Below, in pieces: positions 1-11,689 of a DNA stretch of 64,000 nucleotides. A model generated the notes under the pieces. The model ran no database searches. It was not told the DNA's origin and saw only the letters and a list, made by a program, of their open reading frames with translations. The translations under genes and the position numbers were made by a program. The stretch comes from Cristatella mucedo. Its lineage: Eukaryota > Bryozoa > Phylactolaemata > Cristatellidae. The stretch is from positions 1,260,001 to 1,324,000 of the forward strand of contig WPIO01000089.1 of NCBI GenBank assembly GCA_009760855.2. The letters are read 5' to 3'. The first letter of the stretch is position 1. Each line of letters opens with the position of its first letter.

Positions 1-610
1 TCGTTGCGCTTCTCGACTGGCGCCGCAGCAGCAGCAGCCGAAAAAGGGAAAAGCATTCTAGATTCGCTGGCACGATGTCTTTAAATTTCATCGCGATAAC
101 CGCGCTCGCGTTTTGCTTTCCGCGTATCCGTCCGCCGCGGTCGACTGCGAGATGCCGGCGCTGCGTCCCGGCAAAAAAAAAGATCCACCCGCGCCTGACC
201 TCGGACCACGACCCGCCAACTGGCTTCGTTTGAAGTATTGAGCGCATGTACTCCGATCGGCACTTCAAGAATCGCGCCCGGTCCCATACGACCGGGCTCT
301 TCCGCAGCGCCTTCAAGCGAGCCGTCGTACGTATCGCGGGGCACTTCCGGTCTTTTGTTTCATCAAGCCCCCATTTTCTGCTTGTACTCGGCGGTGCTGC
401 GGCGCCGCATGCTAACGCACTCGCCTGCGCTCGCGCATTATCCGAGAGCTCCGACGATCTGCGTCACGAGCGCGTGCGAACGCTTTGCGACGCGGCTGAT
501 AAGGCGATAAAGATAAGGATAACCGGATAACCTTGGATAAGGCGAACCGGCGCGGCGCCTGATGAGCCGTCGAGCGGAGGCCGCCGCCACAATCGCGGGG
601 CAGCTGCGCG
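1..610. other. GC-rich flank, no gene recognised
   Basis: This stretch is GC-rich with many CpG dinucleotides and short overlapping open frames on both strands. None reads like a known protein. It is the left shoulder of the CpG-rich block that continues to about 3.06 kb. Confidence 0.4.
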
Positions 611-619
611 CGGGTGTTG

Positions 620-757
620 ATTAAATATGATCCATTGTATAGCGCCCCAAGATGGCTTTATCTCTATTCAGGTGCTGCACTTACGCCACGGGTCCCGAGC
701 CCACGACCTCAGCCAGACATCGGTCGGGGCGAGCACCTCAAGCGCTGGAACAAACCA
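620..757 (-). repeat. tRNA-derived SINE, copy 1 of a tandem pair
   Basis: Read on the minus strand it starts with TGGTTTGTTCCAGCG, continues with a GGTGCTCGCCCCGACC segment and a B-box-like GTGGGCTCGGGACCC, and ends in an AT-rich tail just after a GGGGCGCTATAC-type motif. The same head, body and tail recur at 760-902, 3300, 4592 and 35000, which defines a dispersed family. No intact Pol III promoter can be claimed for this copy. Confidence 0.7.
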
Positions 758-759
758 AC

Positions 760-902
760 TCGGCAAAATATGATTCATTGCTATAGCCCCCTAAGAGAAC
801 CTAATCTCTATTCAGGCGCTTCACATACGCCTCGGGGCTCGAGCCCACAACCTCAGCCAGACCTCGGTCGGGGCGAGCACTTGAACCACTGGAGCAAACC
901 AG
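760..902 (-). repeat. tRNA-derived SINE, copy 2 of a tandem pair
   Basis: Same orientation and organisation as 620-757, directly adjacent to it. On the minus strand the head is TGGTTTGCTCCAGTGG, the B-box-like part is GTGGGCTCGAGCCCC and the tail is GGGGGCTATAGCAATGAAT. It is closer to the apparent family consensus than the neighbouring copy. Confidence 0.72.
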
Positions 903-904
903 CG

Positions 905-2558
905 CGGCACGCTTTCGCGGCGGCAGTAATTATTGCAGTCTGTCGCCGCCGCCGTGGTGTGGGTGGGGGGGTCGAAGGCGCGGGTCGGCTCGGAGGCGTC
1001 GGCCCAGGAGCCGCGTCCGCGTCTTCCTGCGCCAGGCAGCTCCTCGCAGGCGCGCGCTGTGCGGCCTAGTCTTGGCGAGCGCTCTGCGCCGAGCGCTAGA
1101 GATGCGAAGCCGCTCTTCCAGAAGCCGCTCGAAGAGCTCTCGTATCTCGCCGATCCGTCTCGCGCTGCCCCGCTGCCGAGGCTTCGCGCCCACTTCGCCA
1201 CGGCGCCAGCCGCCAGCGACAGCAGACACGGCGCGGGGTGCGTGGGCGCGCTCGACCACCAGCGGCTGGACCAAGCGACCCCGAGAGCCGCGGCCACCGT
1301 TCGCTGCCGGCGAGCTACTTCCGGCCGGCTCCTCCTGCGGCGCGCTGGGAAATACATTCAGGCGGGGACGGCGGCGGCTCGCTGGCTCGGCCGTCGAGTG
1401 GAAGTAGCCCGAGAGGACAGGGTGCCCGCTAGCGCCACGCCCCGTTGGCGCGTTTCGCGGGCGGTAAATCAGCAGCCGGCGGCGGCGGCGGCCTCGGACG
1501 ACGAGCACGCCGCTGGCGCGCGGGCCATTGAAAACGCTATGATTTTTGCGAATAATGGCGAGCAGCGAGTTGGATTGAAAACGCTAGATTAGACCGCCGA
1601 AAGAAAAACACGCGTAAAATAGGCCATTCACGGGAGCATGAATCGACCGCTACTTGGAAGCGGCGGCGACGGAGTAGTCTCAGGCACTGGACGGGCGCGG
1701 TTTACGCCGGCGTCTCGGGCGATCGGCTGCGACGCTCCTCGGCTGCGATAGCGGCGGCGCCGAGCACTACGCACGCGCTGACGCGCGCCGGACGGGAGCA
1801 GGACTAGCGGCGTCGCACGTCTGCGAAGAAGCGCAGTAAGTAAGGTGCGCGCGTCCGCGCGGCGCTGATTAGCCGCGGGCGCCAGCGCCGCGCACGCACG
1901 ACGGAGCGGCGCCGGCGTCCGCGGCGGATCCGTCAGTGTTGTCCGCGAACGTCGCTCACATCCGACCGGTTGGCGCCGCTGATCGCGTGAGTGAGCGAGC
2001 TAAACGCTGCGCCGCCGTCGCTGAGCCCGACGCAGCGCTTCGCCGCCCAGTCCGTCGGACTGGGCGGCGAAGACAACGCGCGGCGGCGCAGGGCGACCGC
2101 TGGCTGAGCGCACACGGCTTAACGCCCGGTATGCTAGCCGCCGGGCCGGCTTCGGCCGGCGTCTGACGCTCGTCCCAGATCGCCGCTGGGCGGCGCGTTC
2201 GCGAAGACGCGCTTTCGAGGAAAGCGAGGCCTTTCCCTCGCCGGCGCTCTGCTTCGCCGCCGTTCGCGGGCGCGCGGGCGCTCGCCCCACACCCTCACCC
2301 TGCGCCTGCCCTGTCGCATGCCACGCGCGTTTCCGCGACCGGGGCAAGGCAACGCGTCTGCCGTCGCAGGCGGCGGCAGGCCGTCGACAAGGATCGCCAC
2401 GCGTGCGAGAGGCAGCCGAGAGCGAGAACGCGGGCGCGCGCGCCCGGCCGGACGAGACGAGCCGCGCCGACGGGGCACTGCGATAGCGATCGTCGCGCAC
2501 CGCGTGGGCCGCCGCGAAGGAAATGACCGGCTGGCGGCTCCCTCCCGATCTAAGGCCT

Positions 2559-2593
<35 letters not shown>

Positions 2594-3060
2594 CTCCTCG
2601 TCGCTCTCTTCTTTTCCATTGGTCGCAGGATCGAGCGGATGGAAATCGCTCGGCCCGAAAGCCTCGCGAGGCCTCGACGCCCGACTCGAGCGCGCGCGTC
2701 ACTGCGAAGGCAGCTGAGCGCTCAGCTCTCCGTCGCTCAGCAGTCGGCGGCGGCGGCGGCCGCGCGAGCGGATCTGGCCGACTGTCGGTCGCCTCGTCCG
2801 GACTTGCTGAGCGGTCCTCGACCGACAGCCGGCCGGCTCCGCTGTCGTCGGCGGGCGCGGCGCGCGCGCCGCGCGGCCCCCGATCGAGGCTCGCTCTTCT
2901 TGCTTTAAAGCTCCGCGACAGCGGCTCTCGCGCTGCTAACGCGGCCGCTCTCGCGTGCCGGCCGCGCGGTCAACTGCGAGCCCCATCCGGTACTTTCTTT
3001 CCGCGAGGGTTGCGCACGCCTTCGCCGAGTTGGGCTGCGTCTGACCGCTTGGCACGGTCT
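905..3060. promoter_or_regulatory. CpG-rich block (candidate CpG island / promoter region)
   Basis: About 2.1 kb is extremely GC- and CpG-dense compared with the AT-richer repeat field that follows. It contains a perfect 35-bp palindrome (2038-2072), a CCG-repeat tract, and a good 5' splice donor (GCGCA|GTAAGTAAG, exon end about 1836) on the plus strand, preceded by a TAAAATAG motif near 1615. These would fit a non-coding first exon, but I see no protein-coding exon, so the gene it might serve is unknown. Confidence 0.4.
2549..2592. repeat. (CCG)n trinucleotide microsatellite
   Basis: An uninterrupted run of about 14 CCG units within the CpG-rich block. One reading frame gives a proline run and another an alanine run, but no surrounding coding context is convincing. 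Confidence 0.9.
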
Positions 3061-3100
3061 TACTGGAGCGACGACGACGCGGAGCTTGCGCTTCGCGATC

Positions 3101-3176
3101 AAGGTCGCGGGTTCGAGTCAAGGTCGCGGGTTCGAGTCAAGGTCGCGGGTTCGAGTCAAGGTAGCGTGTACGAGTC
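3101..3176 (+). repeat. 19-bp tandem repeat containing a B-box-like motif
   Basis: Three identical 19-bp units (AAGGTCGCGGGTTCGAGTC) at 3101-3119, 3120-3138 and 3139-3157 are followed by a degenerate fourth unit at 3158-3176. Each unit carries GGTTCGAGTC, which resembles a tRNA B box, so this looks like local amplification inside a tRNA-derived element. Confidence 0.85.
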
Positions 3177-3299
3177 GTGCAGCGGGCAATCCCGCGTGTG
3201 GCCCTTACTGCACACGTGCATAGATGACGGCTAGGGCTCTGCTGCCACTACACAAGCGTGGTCTTTTTGATCGGCTATAGTGTACTTTTACTTTAGGCC

Positions 3300-3428
3300 T
3301 CTCTGGTTTGGCTCAGGGGTGAGGTGCTCGCCTTTGAAGAACGAGGGAGGTGGCGCGTTGAAGCCCTGCGGCACGTGCGCACCGTCTGGATAGAGAGATT
3401 TGAGTTCTCTTGGGGCGCTGCACGGATG
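3300..3428 (+). repeat. tRNA-derived SINE relic
   Basis: Head CTCTGGTTTGGCTCAGGGG, body GAGGTGCTCGCC and tail GAGTTCTCTTGGGGCGCT match the family seen at 620-902 in the opposite orientation. It is diverged in the middle. Confidence 0.55.
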
Positions 3429-3429
3429 A

Positions 3430-4590
3430 CTCGTACTGTTTTTTCTATAGGCGCAGCAGCGGTACGGCGTGGAGAGCAGCGCCTAGCCGCGCGTCAGACG
3501 ACCCGACGGGCTGCTCGCGCGCGGAATCGCTTCCGTTCGGGCGAGACCGCGCCGACTAGCGCTGCTGCGTGTCGTTCTAGGGGTCAGCACCACGTCGTAC
3601 TAGGTGCCAGCTGCGCGTCGTACCAAGGGTCAGTTGCTCGCAGTTCATGACCGAGTCGGAAGGTTCAAAAAGCTAGGCGGTCGCTGCCGCCGCCGCCGCC
3701 GTGGCTCTTCGGCCTGCCACGGCACGCCGAATAAACGAAGCAACCGGATTAGCCGGTTATTAGCCTACCGTCGCACTGTTTCCCTCGTAATTTTGATTAT
3801 AAAACCCGCCTGCTCCTTTCCGTATTCGCTCGGTTGACACGACACGAATTGTCCTTTGCGTGAAATTGTTGTGCATGTTATCGCCGACTCATTTACAAGC
3901 GTTCCGTTTCAGCATATGTAAAATGACTTGACTGAGATTTGGAGCGTAATCCAATACCAACAATCTTTTATTATTAGTATTATGATTTTTATTATTACGA
4001 CAGGTATGCGTGCTCAGCGGCGTCAATGTATGGTTTAATAAACCTAAGCTAGAACCTGTAAAAGACTAATAAAGTCAATGTGCGGTCGACCCTTGATTCA
4101 ACTTTATTTTAACACTAAATAATTGAGTCCATATTTCAGTTCTGCGGATAAATTTAAAAGCCTGCCCCGGACAGTAGGTCATTGCGACGATCTGCCGTTC
4201 GGCGAGTAGTGGCGAGTAAGAGCACTGGTGCAGCTGAGCCTTAAATTAGTGTCCTTGGTATTCAAATTTAGTTTTTCACGATTTTGCGGCTACACGCTAG
4301 TCTCATACCTCATACCGCGCCAGACGGAAAGAGGGTTATATGTTTCGCCGTCTTCCGGGATTGAACCCTAGACTTCCGGTTTATTGAGGCTCATTTTTAC
4401 ACGCAGACAGATTCGAACGGATAGATATGCAACTCGTCGATCTGGGCGCGAGCGAGCGAGCGAAATTCTCTAAAGAAATGGCGACGGCTGAGGCTGACTT
4501 TTTAGAGCGGCATCGCGTGTAAAGAGCGGGGCGTGTAAAGAGCGGGGGACGGGGCCGCAAGCTCGACAAGACACGGCGCTGCGAAGAGCT
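3430..4590. other. No gene recognised
   Basis: Composition shifts from GC-rich to AT-rich near 3.75 kb. I see no protein-like frame, RNA gene or recognisable repeat, apart from short low-complexity stretches. Confidence 0.4.
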
Positions 4591-4591
4591 G

Positions 4592-4791
<200 letters not shown>

Positions 4792-5114
4792 CTCTCTTCG
4801 CATCCCTCTTTCTCTAGCAGGAAGCCCTCTGGCGCCGCCATTTGGCTAATCTCCTCCGCCTTTTGTCACGAGTGGGCTAACTGGAAAGACGATTATTAGA
4901 ATTTTTTCCGACTCTGTCTGAACGGTTTTAAGAGCCCGAAAGAGTTCAGGTTTCCCGGTAGTGACAGACGCGCCGGTTCTACTTTTCCCAGAACTGCAAG
5001 TAAGCGGTCGCATCTCATGCGTCAAATGCGTTTTCTGCTCGCTGCAAGTCCGGAAAAGCTTAGAAAGCCGAAACGGAGTGCAGTCGCAGGGATTCGCAGC
5101 TGTTGCATTAGCAC

Positions 5115-5231
5115 GAAAAAAGCCACTAGGCCACTGTAGCTGGCTACAAATATGGCTGCTATGCTTAGCGACACAGAGAAGAAAAAAGCCACTAGGCCAC
5201 TGTAGCTGGCTACAAATATGGCTGCTATGCT
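5115..5231 (+). repeat. 51-bp direct repeat, two identical copies
   Basis: Positions 5115-5165 and 5181-5231 are identical 51-bp blocks separated by 15 bp (period 66). They lie immediately upstream of a LINE 3' fragment. Confidence 0.9.
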
Positions 5232-5269
5232 AGTCTTCAAGTCCCAGAGGTTTGAGCACGTGTCTCCTT

Positions 5270-5745
5270 TGCTATAGGAGCTAGGATGGATGCCGGTTGA
5301 GCAACGGATCCAGAGCAAAGTTCTTACGCTGACCCACAAGGCCCGCCACAGCTTGGGTCTTCCATACCTAGCTGAACAGCTGAACCAGTTTCAGCCTCCT
5401 CGTACCCTCAGGTCCTGTATAGACAATAAACTAGCTGTCTTATTCCTCCACTTGAAGACTGCTGGCGACAGAAGCTTTAGCTCTGCAGATCCTAGACTGT
5501 GGAACTCATAACTACGATTGTTACGTAATGACAACTACTCTCCTGCTGTTGGCAATGGCACATCCTTTCCAGCCGTCCTGAGCTGCTACTTCCAGGTTAC
5601 CTCAACTGCTCTCCTGACTCTGCTATGCTTCCCACTTTCTCTTTGTTGCGTGAGATGAAGTCTGTTGGCTACCGAATGCTTACCGAAAGCCGCTTAGGTT
5701 GTGAGTGCGCTATACAAAACTCTTCTGCGTAACACCCACATAACC
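5270..5745 (+). mobile_element. CR1/L2-like LINE, 3' fragment
   Basis: The frame from 5276 reads ELGWMPVEQRIQSKVLTLTH, then RTLRS, then GDRSFSSADPRLWNS. This is the typical carboxy-terminal segment after the reverse transcriptase in CR1/L2-type non-LTR elements (the usual pattern is LHWLP..QRI..K, then GDRAF...P.LWNSLP). A stop follows LWNS. The 3' end has GTGCGCTATACAAA, the tail motif shared with SINEs here. It is a dead 5'-truncated copy. Confidence 0.7.
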
Positions 5746-5849
5746 TGTGTGACTTTAAGGAGTTACCGAAGAAGATACGTTACATAACATTACAATAAAA
5801 CTCAACTATCTGGCTGATGAAGTGGTTAAACTTAATAACAATAATAATG

Positions 5850-6115
5850 CATCTGATGTAGCGCCCTCAGCGAACTCAATCTCTTTCTAGGCACTTTACA
5901 TTTGCTGCAAAGGAAGCGCGATCGAATAGTTAGTGCTAGTATGCTCAATAAAGAACAGGAGTAGCATGGTTAGGGGTGACATGCACAGGGTCAGCATTCA
6001 AGTTTGGTCAGTTGCAGCACGCACAGTATCAGCACTCATAAGCACATTAAGGACGATTCACAGGGATCCACCGATGCGTCATAAATAGATGCGTTTTTAG
6101 TTTCTTTTTCCAATG
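5850..6115 (-). mobile_element. CR1/L2-like LINE 3' untranslated region
   Basis: It is clearly similar over its length to 7960-8215, the 3' part of the larger minus-strand LINE. Shared anchors include GGTTAGGGGTGACATGCACA and TAAATAGATGCG. The 3' end on the minus strand runs through GAGGGCGCTACATC into an ATT-rich simple repeat. Confidence 0.7.
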
Positions 6116-6850
6116 TGGATGAGTCTGGAGATGTCGCCGCGACCTAAGTCGGGAGTCGGGAGTGAGTTCCCGTCTGTGGGAGCATAGCAAGTTGCAGGTG
6201 GCCGTGTGGGGCGGCTCGGCCGCACCGCACGCCCCCCTGCTGGTCGGTCCACGAGGGGAGGTGGGGCTGGGGCCCCACTGACCCCCCTCTCCTTACATCT
6301 GCGCACTCGGACCCAGAGCACAAGCTGCGCCCTGACGCGAGTGCAGCGCTTCTGTGGCAGCCCAGGCTGCGGCGGCGGGAATGCGCAGGGCTGCGGCGGC
6401 GTCGGCGGCGGCGGCGGCGGCAGCTGCTGTTAGTCAGACTCCTGAAAAGCGGCGAGAGCAAAGCTGCATCCGCACGTGCGAGCCGCCTCCTCGCGGACGG
6501 AGCGACGCTCGTAGCGTCGCGTCGCGCGAAGATGTCGGAGCGCTCCGATGTTCGGCTGCTTTCGCGTCCGCTTGTTTATAGCGTGCATTCGGTTGCCGCG
6601 AATTGCAAGAGAGCTCATTGGTGTGCAAGAAAAATGGCCGGCCGCCTCTGTCGACGCGCGTCCGCTGCTCGCTCGAAGTCGACTGCCGCGCGCGGCGATT
6701 TGTGACGGGCTCGCTTCACGCCGTGCTTTTTCTTTAGGTCACCGCTGACGCTTCCGGCGGAGCGACGAGCAGGACTCGAGCGATACAGTTTTCGTCTGCT
6801 GTAGCGGCACCTGCTTTCTCGAGGAATGACTGCCAAGGGTAGGCGCAGCA
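6116..6850. other. Small GC/CpG-rich patch with (GGC)n
   Basis: A GC-rich patch with a (GGC)n/(GCG)n tract around 6380-6425. No protein-like frame stands out. It could be a minor CpG island or part of an unrecognised repeat. Confidence 0.35.
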
Positions 6851-7460
6851 CTTTGCCAGCAACCGATACGAGCAGAAGCCGCCAGGGGTTCGCAGCGCTT
6901 AGACGCTAGTGACGTAAGCTAGCGAATCACACATCAGCCTGTGCGCAGTGCCCCTTTCGAGGAACCCTTGTGCTCAGGACTGCTTTGCTTGCCCTCGCTG
7001 TCGGCGGTCGGGGTTTAATTCCGCGGCACGCGTAGGAGTCATCATTCGTCACCTTCGACAGCTCTTGAATACGCCGCAGAGACACGTGACAGCTGCGTCT
7101 CAGAGAAATGTGGCTGACAGCAAGGAAAATTCATGTTCTTCAAAGGCTCTACGGGTCAAGCTCGTGCGAATGAGTTCATGCACATCGACGACAGTGGAAT
7201 GGTGAAGTTCGACATTTTGGGAGGCAGGGAGAGATTAAAACACAAATGCAGCTGTGTATTGCACGCAGGAAAATACAAGGCTACGCTTGACGATTACATT
7301 GGCCGAGGGGGGGGGAGTGTACATTTTGAAAAGAAGTGGACCGAGAGCGGTTCGTGAGGTATTCCATACTTCAAAGATTTACCGACGATTGTTACCCATT
7401 GTCATGTATGATTTCAAATATCCCGCAAAGATAAGATCTAAATCATTGTTGTTCAGTACC
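6851..7460. other. No gene recognised
   Basis: An open plus-strand frame from 7133 to 7357 (74 residues) reads in a protein-like manner, but it matches nothing I know and lacks splice or promoter context. I do not call it a gene. Confidence 0.3.
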
Positions 7461-7464
7461 CGTG

Positions 7465-7860
7465 ATGACAAGGCTAGATGAGAGGCACTCAAGACGGATT
7501 CGGCGATCAGCAATTCGGCGATCAGCGATATCAAACGCCGCTGCTAAATCCGTCAGAATCAGCAGAGCGACTCTGTATAAGTCAGCATTCCTTGAGAAGG
7601 TCATTACGCACTACAACGAGCTCCAAAATGTGACCGGAACTGACTCGCTGTGCCTGAAATATTAATGTCGGGAGCTCAACTGATCTGCCACCACTCGCTC
7701 CAGTGCCTTTGGCCATGAAGAGCAATATGGAGAGTGGGCGGCGGTTACTCAAGCTGTCTTTGTCTAGTGATGACTCGTGGCGACAGCTTCTTTAAAGGAT
7801 GCAAGGACAAGTCGGGGGGGGGGGCTTAGGACATAGTGATTACGTTAGTTACTCAGGATA
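7465..7860 (-). mobile_element. CR1/L2-like LINE, reverse transcriptase fragment (decayed)
   Basis: It is similar in sequence to 9230-9480 of the adjacent larger LINE (shared CACTCAAGA and the following block that encodes the reverse transcriptase finger region on the minus strand). No frame stays open. This is an independent, older copy. Confidence 0.5.
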
Positions 7861-7904
7861 GCAGCGCATTAAGACATTTCAGAAGAAAGACAGTCGGTAT
7901 TTGG

Positions 7905-10900
7905 CTTGGACAATAATAATAAAAATAATAATAAATAATAATAATTATAATAATAAATTTGATAGAGCGCCCTCAGATAACTTGATCTTTTTCTAGGCCC
8001 TTCACGTTGGCTGCAAAGTAAGCAGGATTGAATGGTTAGTAATAGAATGCTCAATAAACAATAAAAATAAAATGGTTAGGGGTGACATGCACAGAGTAAG
8101 CATACGAGTATGGTTAGTGGCATCGTGCACAGTGTCATCATGCATAAGCACATAAAGGTCGAATCACATAGACCCACTAAATGCTTTGATAAATAGATGC
8201 GCTTTTAGTTATGTTATTTATCTTTAAATGTGATTAAGTCAGGAAATGTCTGTGATGCAAGTCGAATATGAGTTATAGGCTTTAGGAGCATACGAACAAA
8301 AGGGACGGTCTCCAAAGAATTTGAGGTTCGTTTGAGGTATGGGTAAACGATTAGATTTTGAAAAGCTGGTATTACGATGCTTAGCTTGGTGGGGAGAAGA
8401 TCTGATAGGTAGGCTGGAACCAAAGAATGAAGGGACCTAAAAGTGAATGATAAAACCTTGAATTCGATGCGTTGCTTGACTGGGAGCCAGTGCAGGTCGG
8501 CATAAGTCTAGAGATGTGGTAATTGTGACGCTAACGACAAACAAGCCTATCTGCAGAGTTTTGCATCATCTGTAAGTGCCAGATCTCACAGACCGGTATA
8601 CTATCAAGCATTGAGTTACAGAAGTCAAGACGGGATGTCACAAATGCATAGACCAATTTAGATGTGGTATCCCTGTCTAAACAACTCCTAATTTTAGCAC
8701 TGTTATGTTGCTAAAAGTAGGCAGACTTGACTGTGGAGCTGATGCGGTCGTTGGATGAAAGGTCACATCGAAACAAGATGCCTAGTTTTTGTGCAGGCTC
8801 AACAGGAGATGGCCGAGCCGATTTTGAGCGTTAAACTTTCCAGTTTGTCAATTACACTTGGCTTGCCCATAACTAGTAAGTTGGTTTTATCATCATTCAG
8901 TTTTTTTTTAAATGCGCTACCTTCCACATGAGGATGTCATTAATGCATGCAGCAAGGAAGTTGAGAGAATTCGACGTGCAGGAGGGCTGGGAGGGATCAA
9001 AGCAAAGGTACAGCTGAGTGTCATCTGCATAGAAGTGAAAGCCTAGATTTCGCTTAGCAACCACATCGGCAAGACGGAGAATATAAACCATGAAAAGAAC
9101 GGGACTAATCACAGAGCCCTGAGGTACCCAATATTTCAGAGTTTTCTCGGATGCTCTTTGTCCATTCACATCAATACTCTGGAGTCTCCCACTGAATTAG
9201 GACCTGAACACTGCAGTGCAGTGCCATTGATGCCCAAGCGAGATAAGAAGCGCTCAAGAAGGACTTGGTGGTTGATGCTATCAAAAGCTGCCGAACGATT
9301 GAGCAAAATCAGCCGAGATACTCTACTAGAGTCTAAATTCCAAAGTAGGTCGTTATACACCCGAAGCAATGTCGACTCTGTGGTTTGATTAGTTCTAAAG
9401 CATGACTGGAAACTTACTAGCAAGGTTTGAAGTTCCAATGTGAGAGTTCAGCTGGTCTGCCACGAGACGTTTCAGTGTCTTTGATAGAAACTGTAGAAGG
9501 TAAACTGGGAGGATGTTGTTCAAGTTCTCTTGGTGTAGTGTTGCTTTCTTGAGTAGTAGCCTGACTACAACCTTTTTGAAAGGTATTGGGCTAAGACCTG
9601 AGGCTGATGACTTATTTATAATGTTATTTATCCATGGCAGCAGCAGATCAATGCATCACAGAAGCAGGACAGTGGTAATAGGGTCAAGAGGACTATTTGT
9701 CTTCTTATTAGGATTTCACGTTCAGAACGAGGTCACTAGTGACCTCCTTGAATGAGGAAATTGAGGTGCTGCATGGAATTGAAGGACAGAATTCCAGGGA
9801 GAATGCTGCCATCTTAGGGATGGACTCCCTGGTCTTGTCTATCTTGTTGACAAAGAAGCTAGAGAAGCGATCAGCCAGATCATCACAGGGATCACTAGGT
9901 AAGAAGCTAACCTGGCAGCGGTTAAGGAGATGGTTGATCTTGACATCAGCATTTTTGGATTGTGCGTCTGTGAGTCAACAATGTTTTTTTTTTTAAGCTT
10001 GACCTTTGCTAGGATCGATTGGTGCGATCTACAGTAGTCCCCGTATACCTGTCGATGGACAATCAGTCATGATCTTGTGTATGCTTTTTCAGGCTTTCGC
10101 TTCGTAGACCTAGCTAGTTTAATGTCTGCGGTAAACTATAGGTGGTCTGGGCAAGGGCACACAGTACGCTTAGTCAGGGGTGCAAACTCGTTTAGCATGT
10201 CAGGTAGTGTTATGTTGTAGCAATCGATCAATGATGACTGGTTGGAAGGGGGATTGAGCAGCAGAGATGAAGCAGATATTATTGCACGTAAAGCACCGAT
10301 GTCAAGGGTCTTAAGTTTCGCGATTCACTGGTGATTTTAGATGAGGAGGAAGGCGCACATTATAGACTGAATGAGATCTACATGTGTTCAGATACGTTTT
10401 ATTTGGTAATTACTGGTGATGACAAAGTGCAGTTGCATGAGAAAATCTTGTCGAGTGTATAACCCGTGATGTGAGTATGCACATGAGCCGCAAGAGATAA
10501 TGAGTCAGTCAGTACACAAAATTCATCCCTGAAGGCATAAGATTATCAAAGTTAATGTTGAAATCACCCATAACGAGGAATGATCGATTTCTTGCGAACA
10601 GAATCGAAATTAAATAAGAGAAATCTGAGATAAAGGAGGACTTTGTACCAGGTGGGTGATAAACTACTGCCATTATCGGTAGCTTGTTGTCGGGTGACAT
10701 CGAGACAGTAGATTTGAAAGACTGCTTCGAGGGTACAGCAAACGACTTGAATTCAAAGCTCGAGCGTGTGATAATAGTGACTCCCCCTCCAGTTTTGATG
10801 GATCTAGGGGTGTGAAAGAAGGAGAAACCAGTCAGGGTTGCGTCTTTAATCGTCGGGATGCTTAGCAATTTTAGCCAAGTTTCGTCAAAGCGAGCAGGTC

Positions 10901-10925
10901 GAGACTTTTTTCAGAAACAAGGTCG
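7905..10925 (-). mobile_element. CR1/L2-like LINE (endonuclease + reverse transcriptase), decayed
   Basis: Minus strand, about 3 kb. The 5' part (10,868-10,509) encodes the end of an AP-like endonuclease: GGGVTIITRSS, then VVYHPPGT and FLVMGDFNINFD, including the catalytic GDFN. The reverse transcriptase fingers are at 9438-9166 (FRTNQTTESTLLRVYNDLL, AAFDSINHQVLLERF), and the catalytic palm is at 9169-8897 (VPQGSVISPVLF, then FYADDTQLY). The tail VPAYLSDLLP is at 8423. The 3' UTR ends in GGGCGCTCTATCAAA plus a (TTA)n-type simple repeat at 7905-7960. Frameshifts and stops separate these blocks, so it is not active. Confidence 0.85.
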
Positions 10926-11689
10926 CTTATTCATATGGGTTTATATTGCACATTGAGGGAGGATTCCAAAGACAAGCTTTAATTTGGGTCGCCGGAGTTA
11001 CAACAGGCCTGATGACCAGGAAGTTAGAGAGATTCACAGTGACGCTCGAGGGAGTAGGCGCTGAGCTGTTCGAGGCAATGCTAAGAATTCCAAAGGAGCG
11101 GCGCTGCAGCTCGCGGCTCCGGGTCCTCCCCCCCCCCGCGGCGGCTTCGGGGTGCATTTCTTTTGCTAAAGCATAATTCACGGATCATAACAACAGCAAT
11201 CACATCTAGGGATGCATTTGGACTACTATAAAGAAGCAATAACAAGTACGCACGAACATAACTAATATGCAGGTTACTAGCGCGCCGGCGTATCTAATGC
11301 CGCCGCCGGCGTGGCAGACCCAGCAGCACGAAGCGATAAGCATTTAGACGTCCAGAGGCACGTAATTCCTTACGCGCTGCGTCGACTGACAAGGAGATAG
11401 GATTCAAGCAGGTCGTAGCTGCATCGGTTTCTGTATACGATATTTGCAAGAACCTCGGTTTTAGGAAGAGAATTGTGTGACGGACACAAGGAGCGCGCGT
11501 AGCGAGCTCGAGTTCGGGAGGCGATAAGGCTAGTAGGCCTTCTTAGACCGGGAACTTTGAACTTTTGAGATGAGGGCAGCAGGAGCAATCTTGAAGGCAG
11601 ACCTCGAGGTCGTCTAGAGCGGGCGAGCGAGGTCAGGTTGAAGAGACCAGGATGGATGGGACCTTGGGGCTGCACTCATTGACCTGAAC
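10926..11689. other. No gene recognised; GC-rich patch and LINE debris
   Basis: This stretch lies between two minus-strand LINE copies. A short CpG-rich patch near 11.28 kb and a C run near 11.13 kb are visible. No supported gene. Confidence 0.3.

Noticed and set aside
1638-1751. 37-codon open frame after a TAAAATAG motif
   Set aside because: Too short, Arg/Gly/Ala-rich as expected from base composition, and no homology.
2318-2908. 196-codon open frame with a poly-alanine run in the CpG-rich block
   Set aside because: Open only because stop codons are rare at this GC content. It is Arg/Ala-rich with no domain, and similar frames occur on the other strand.
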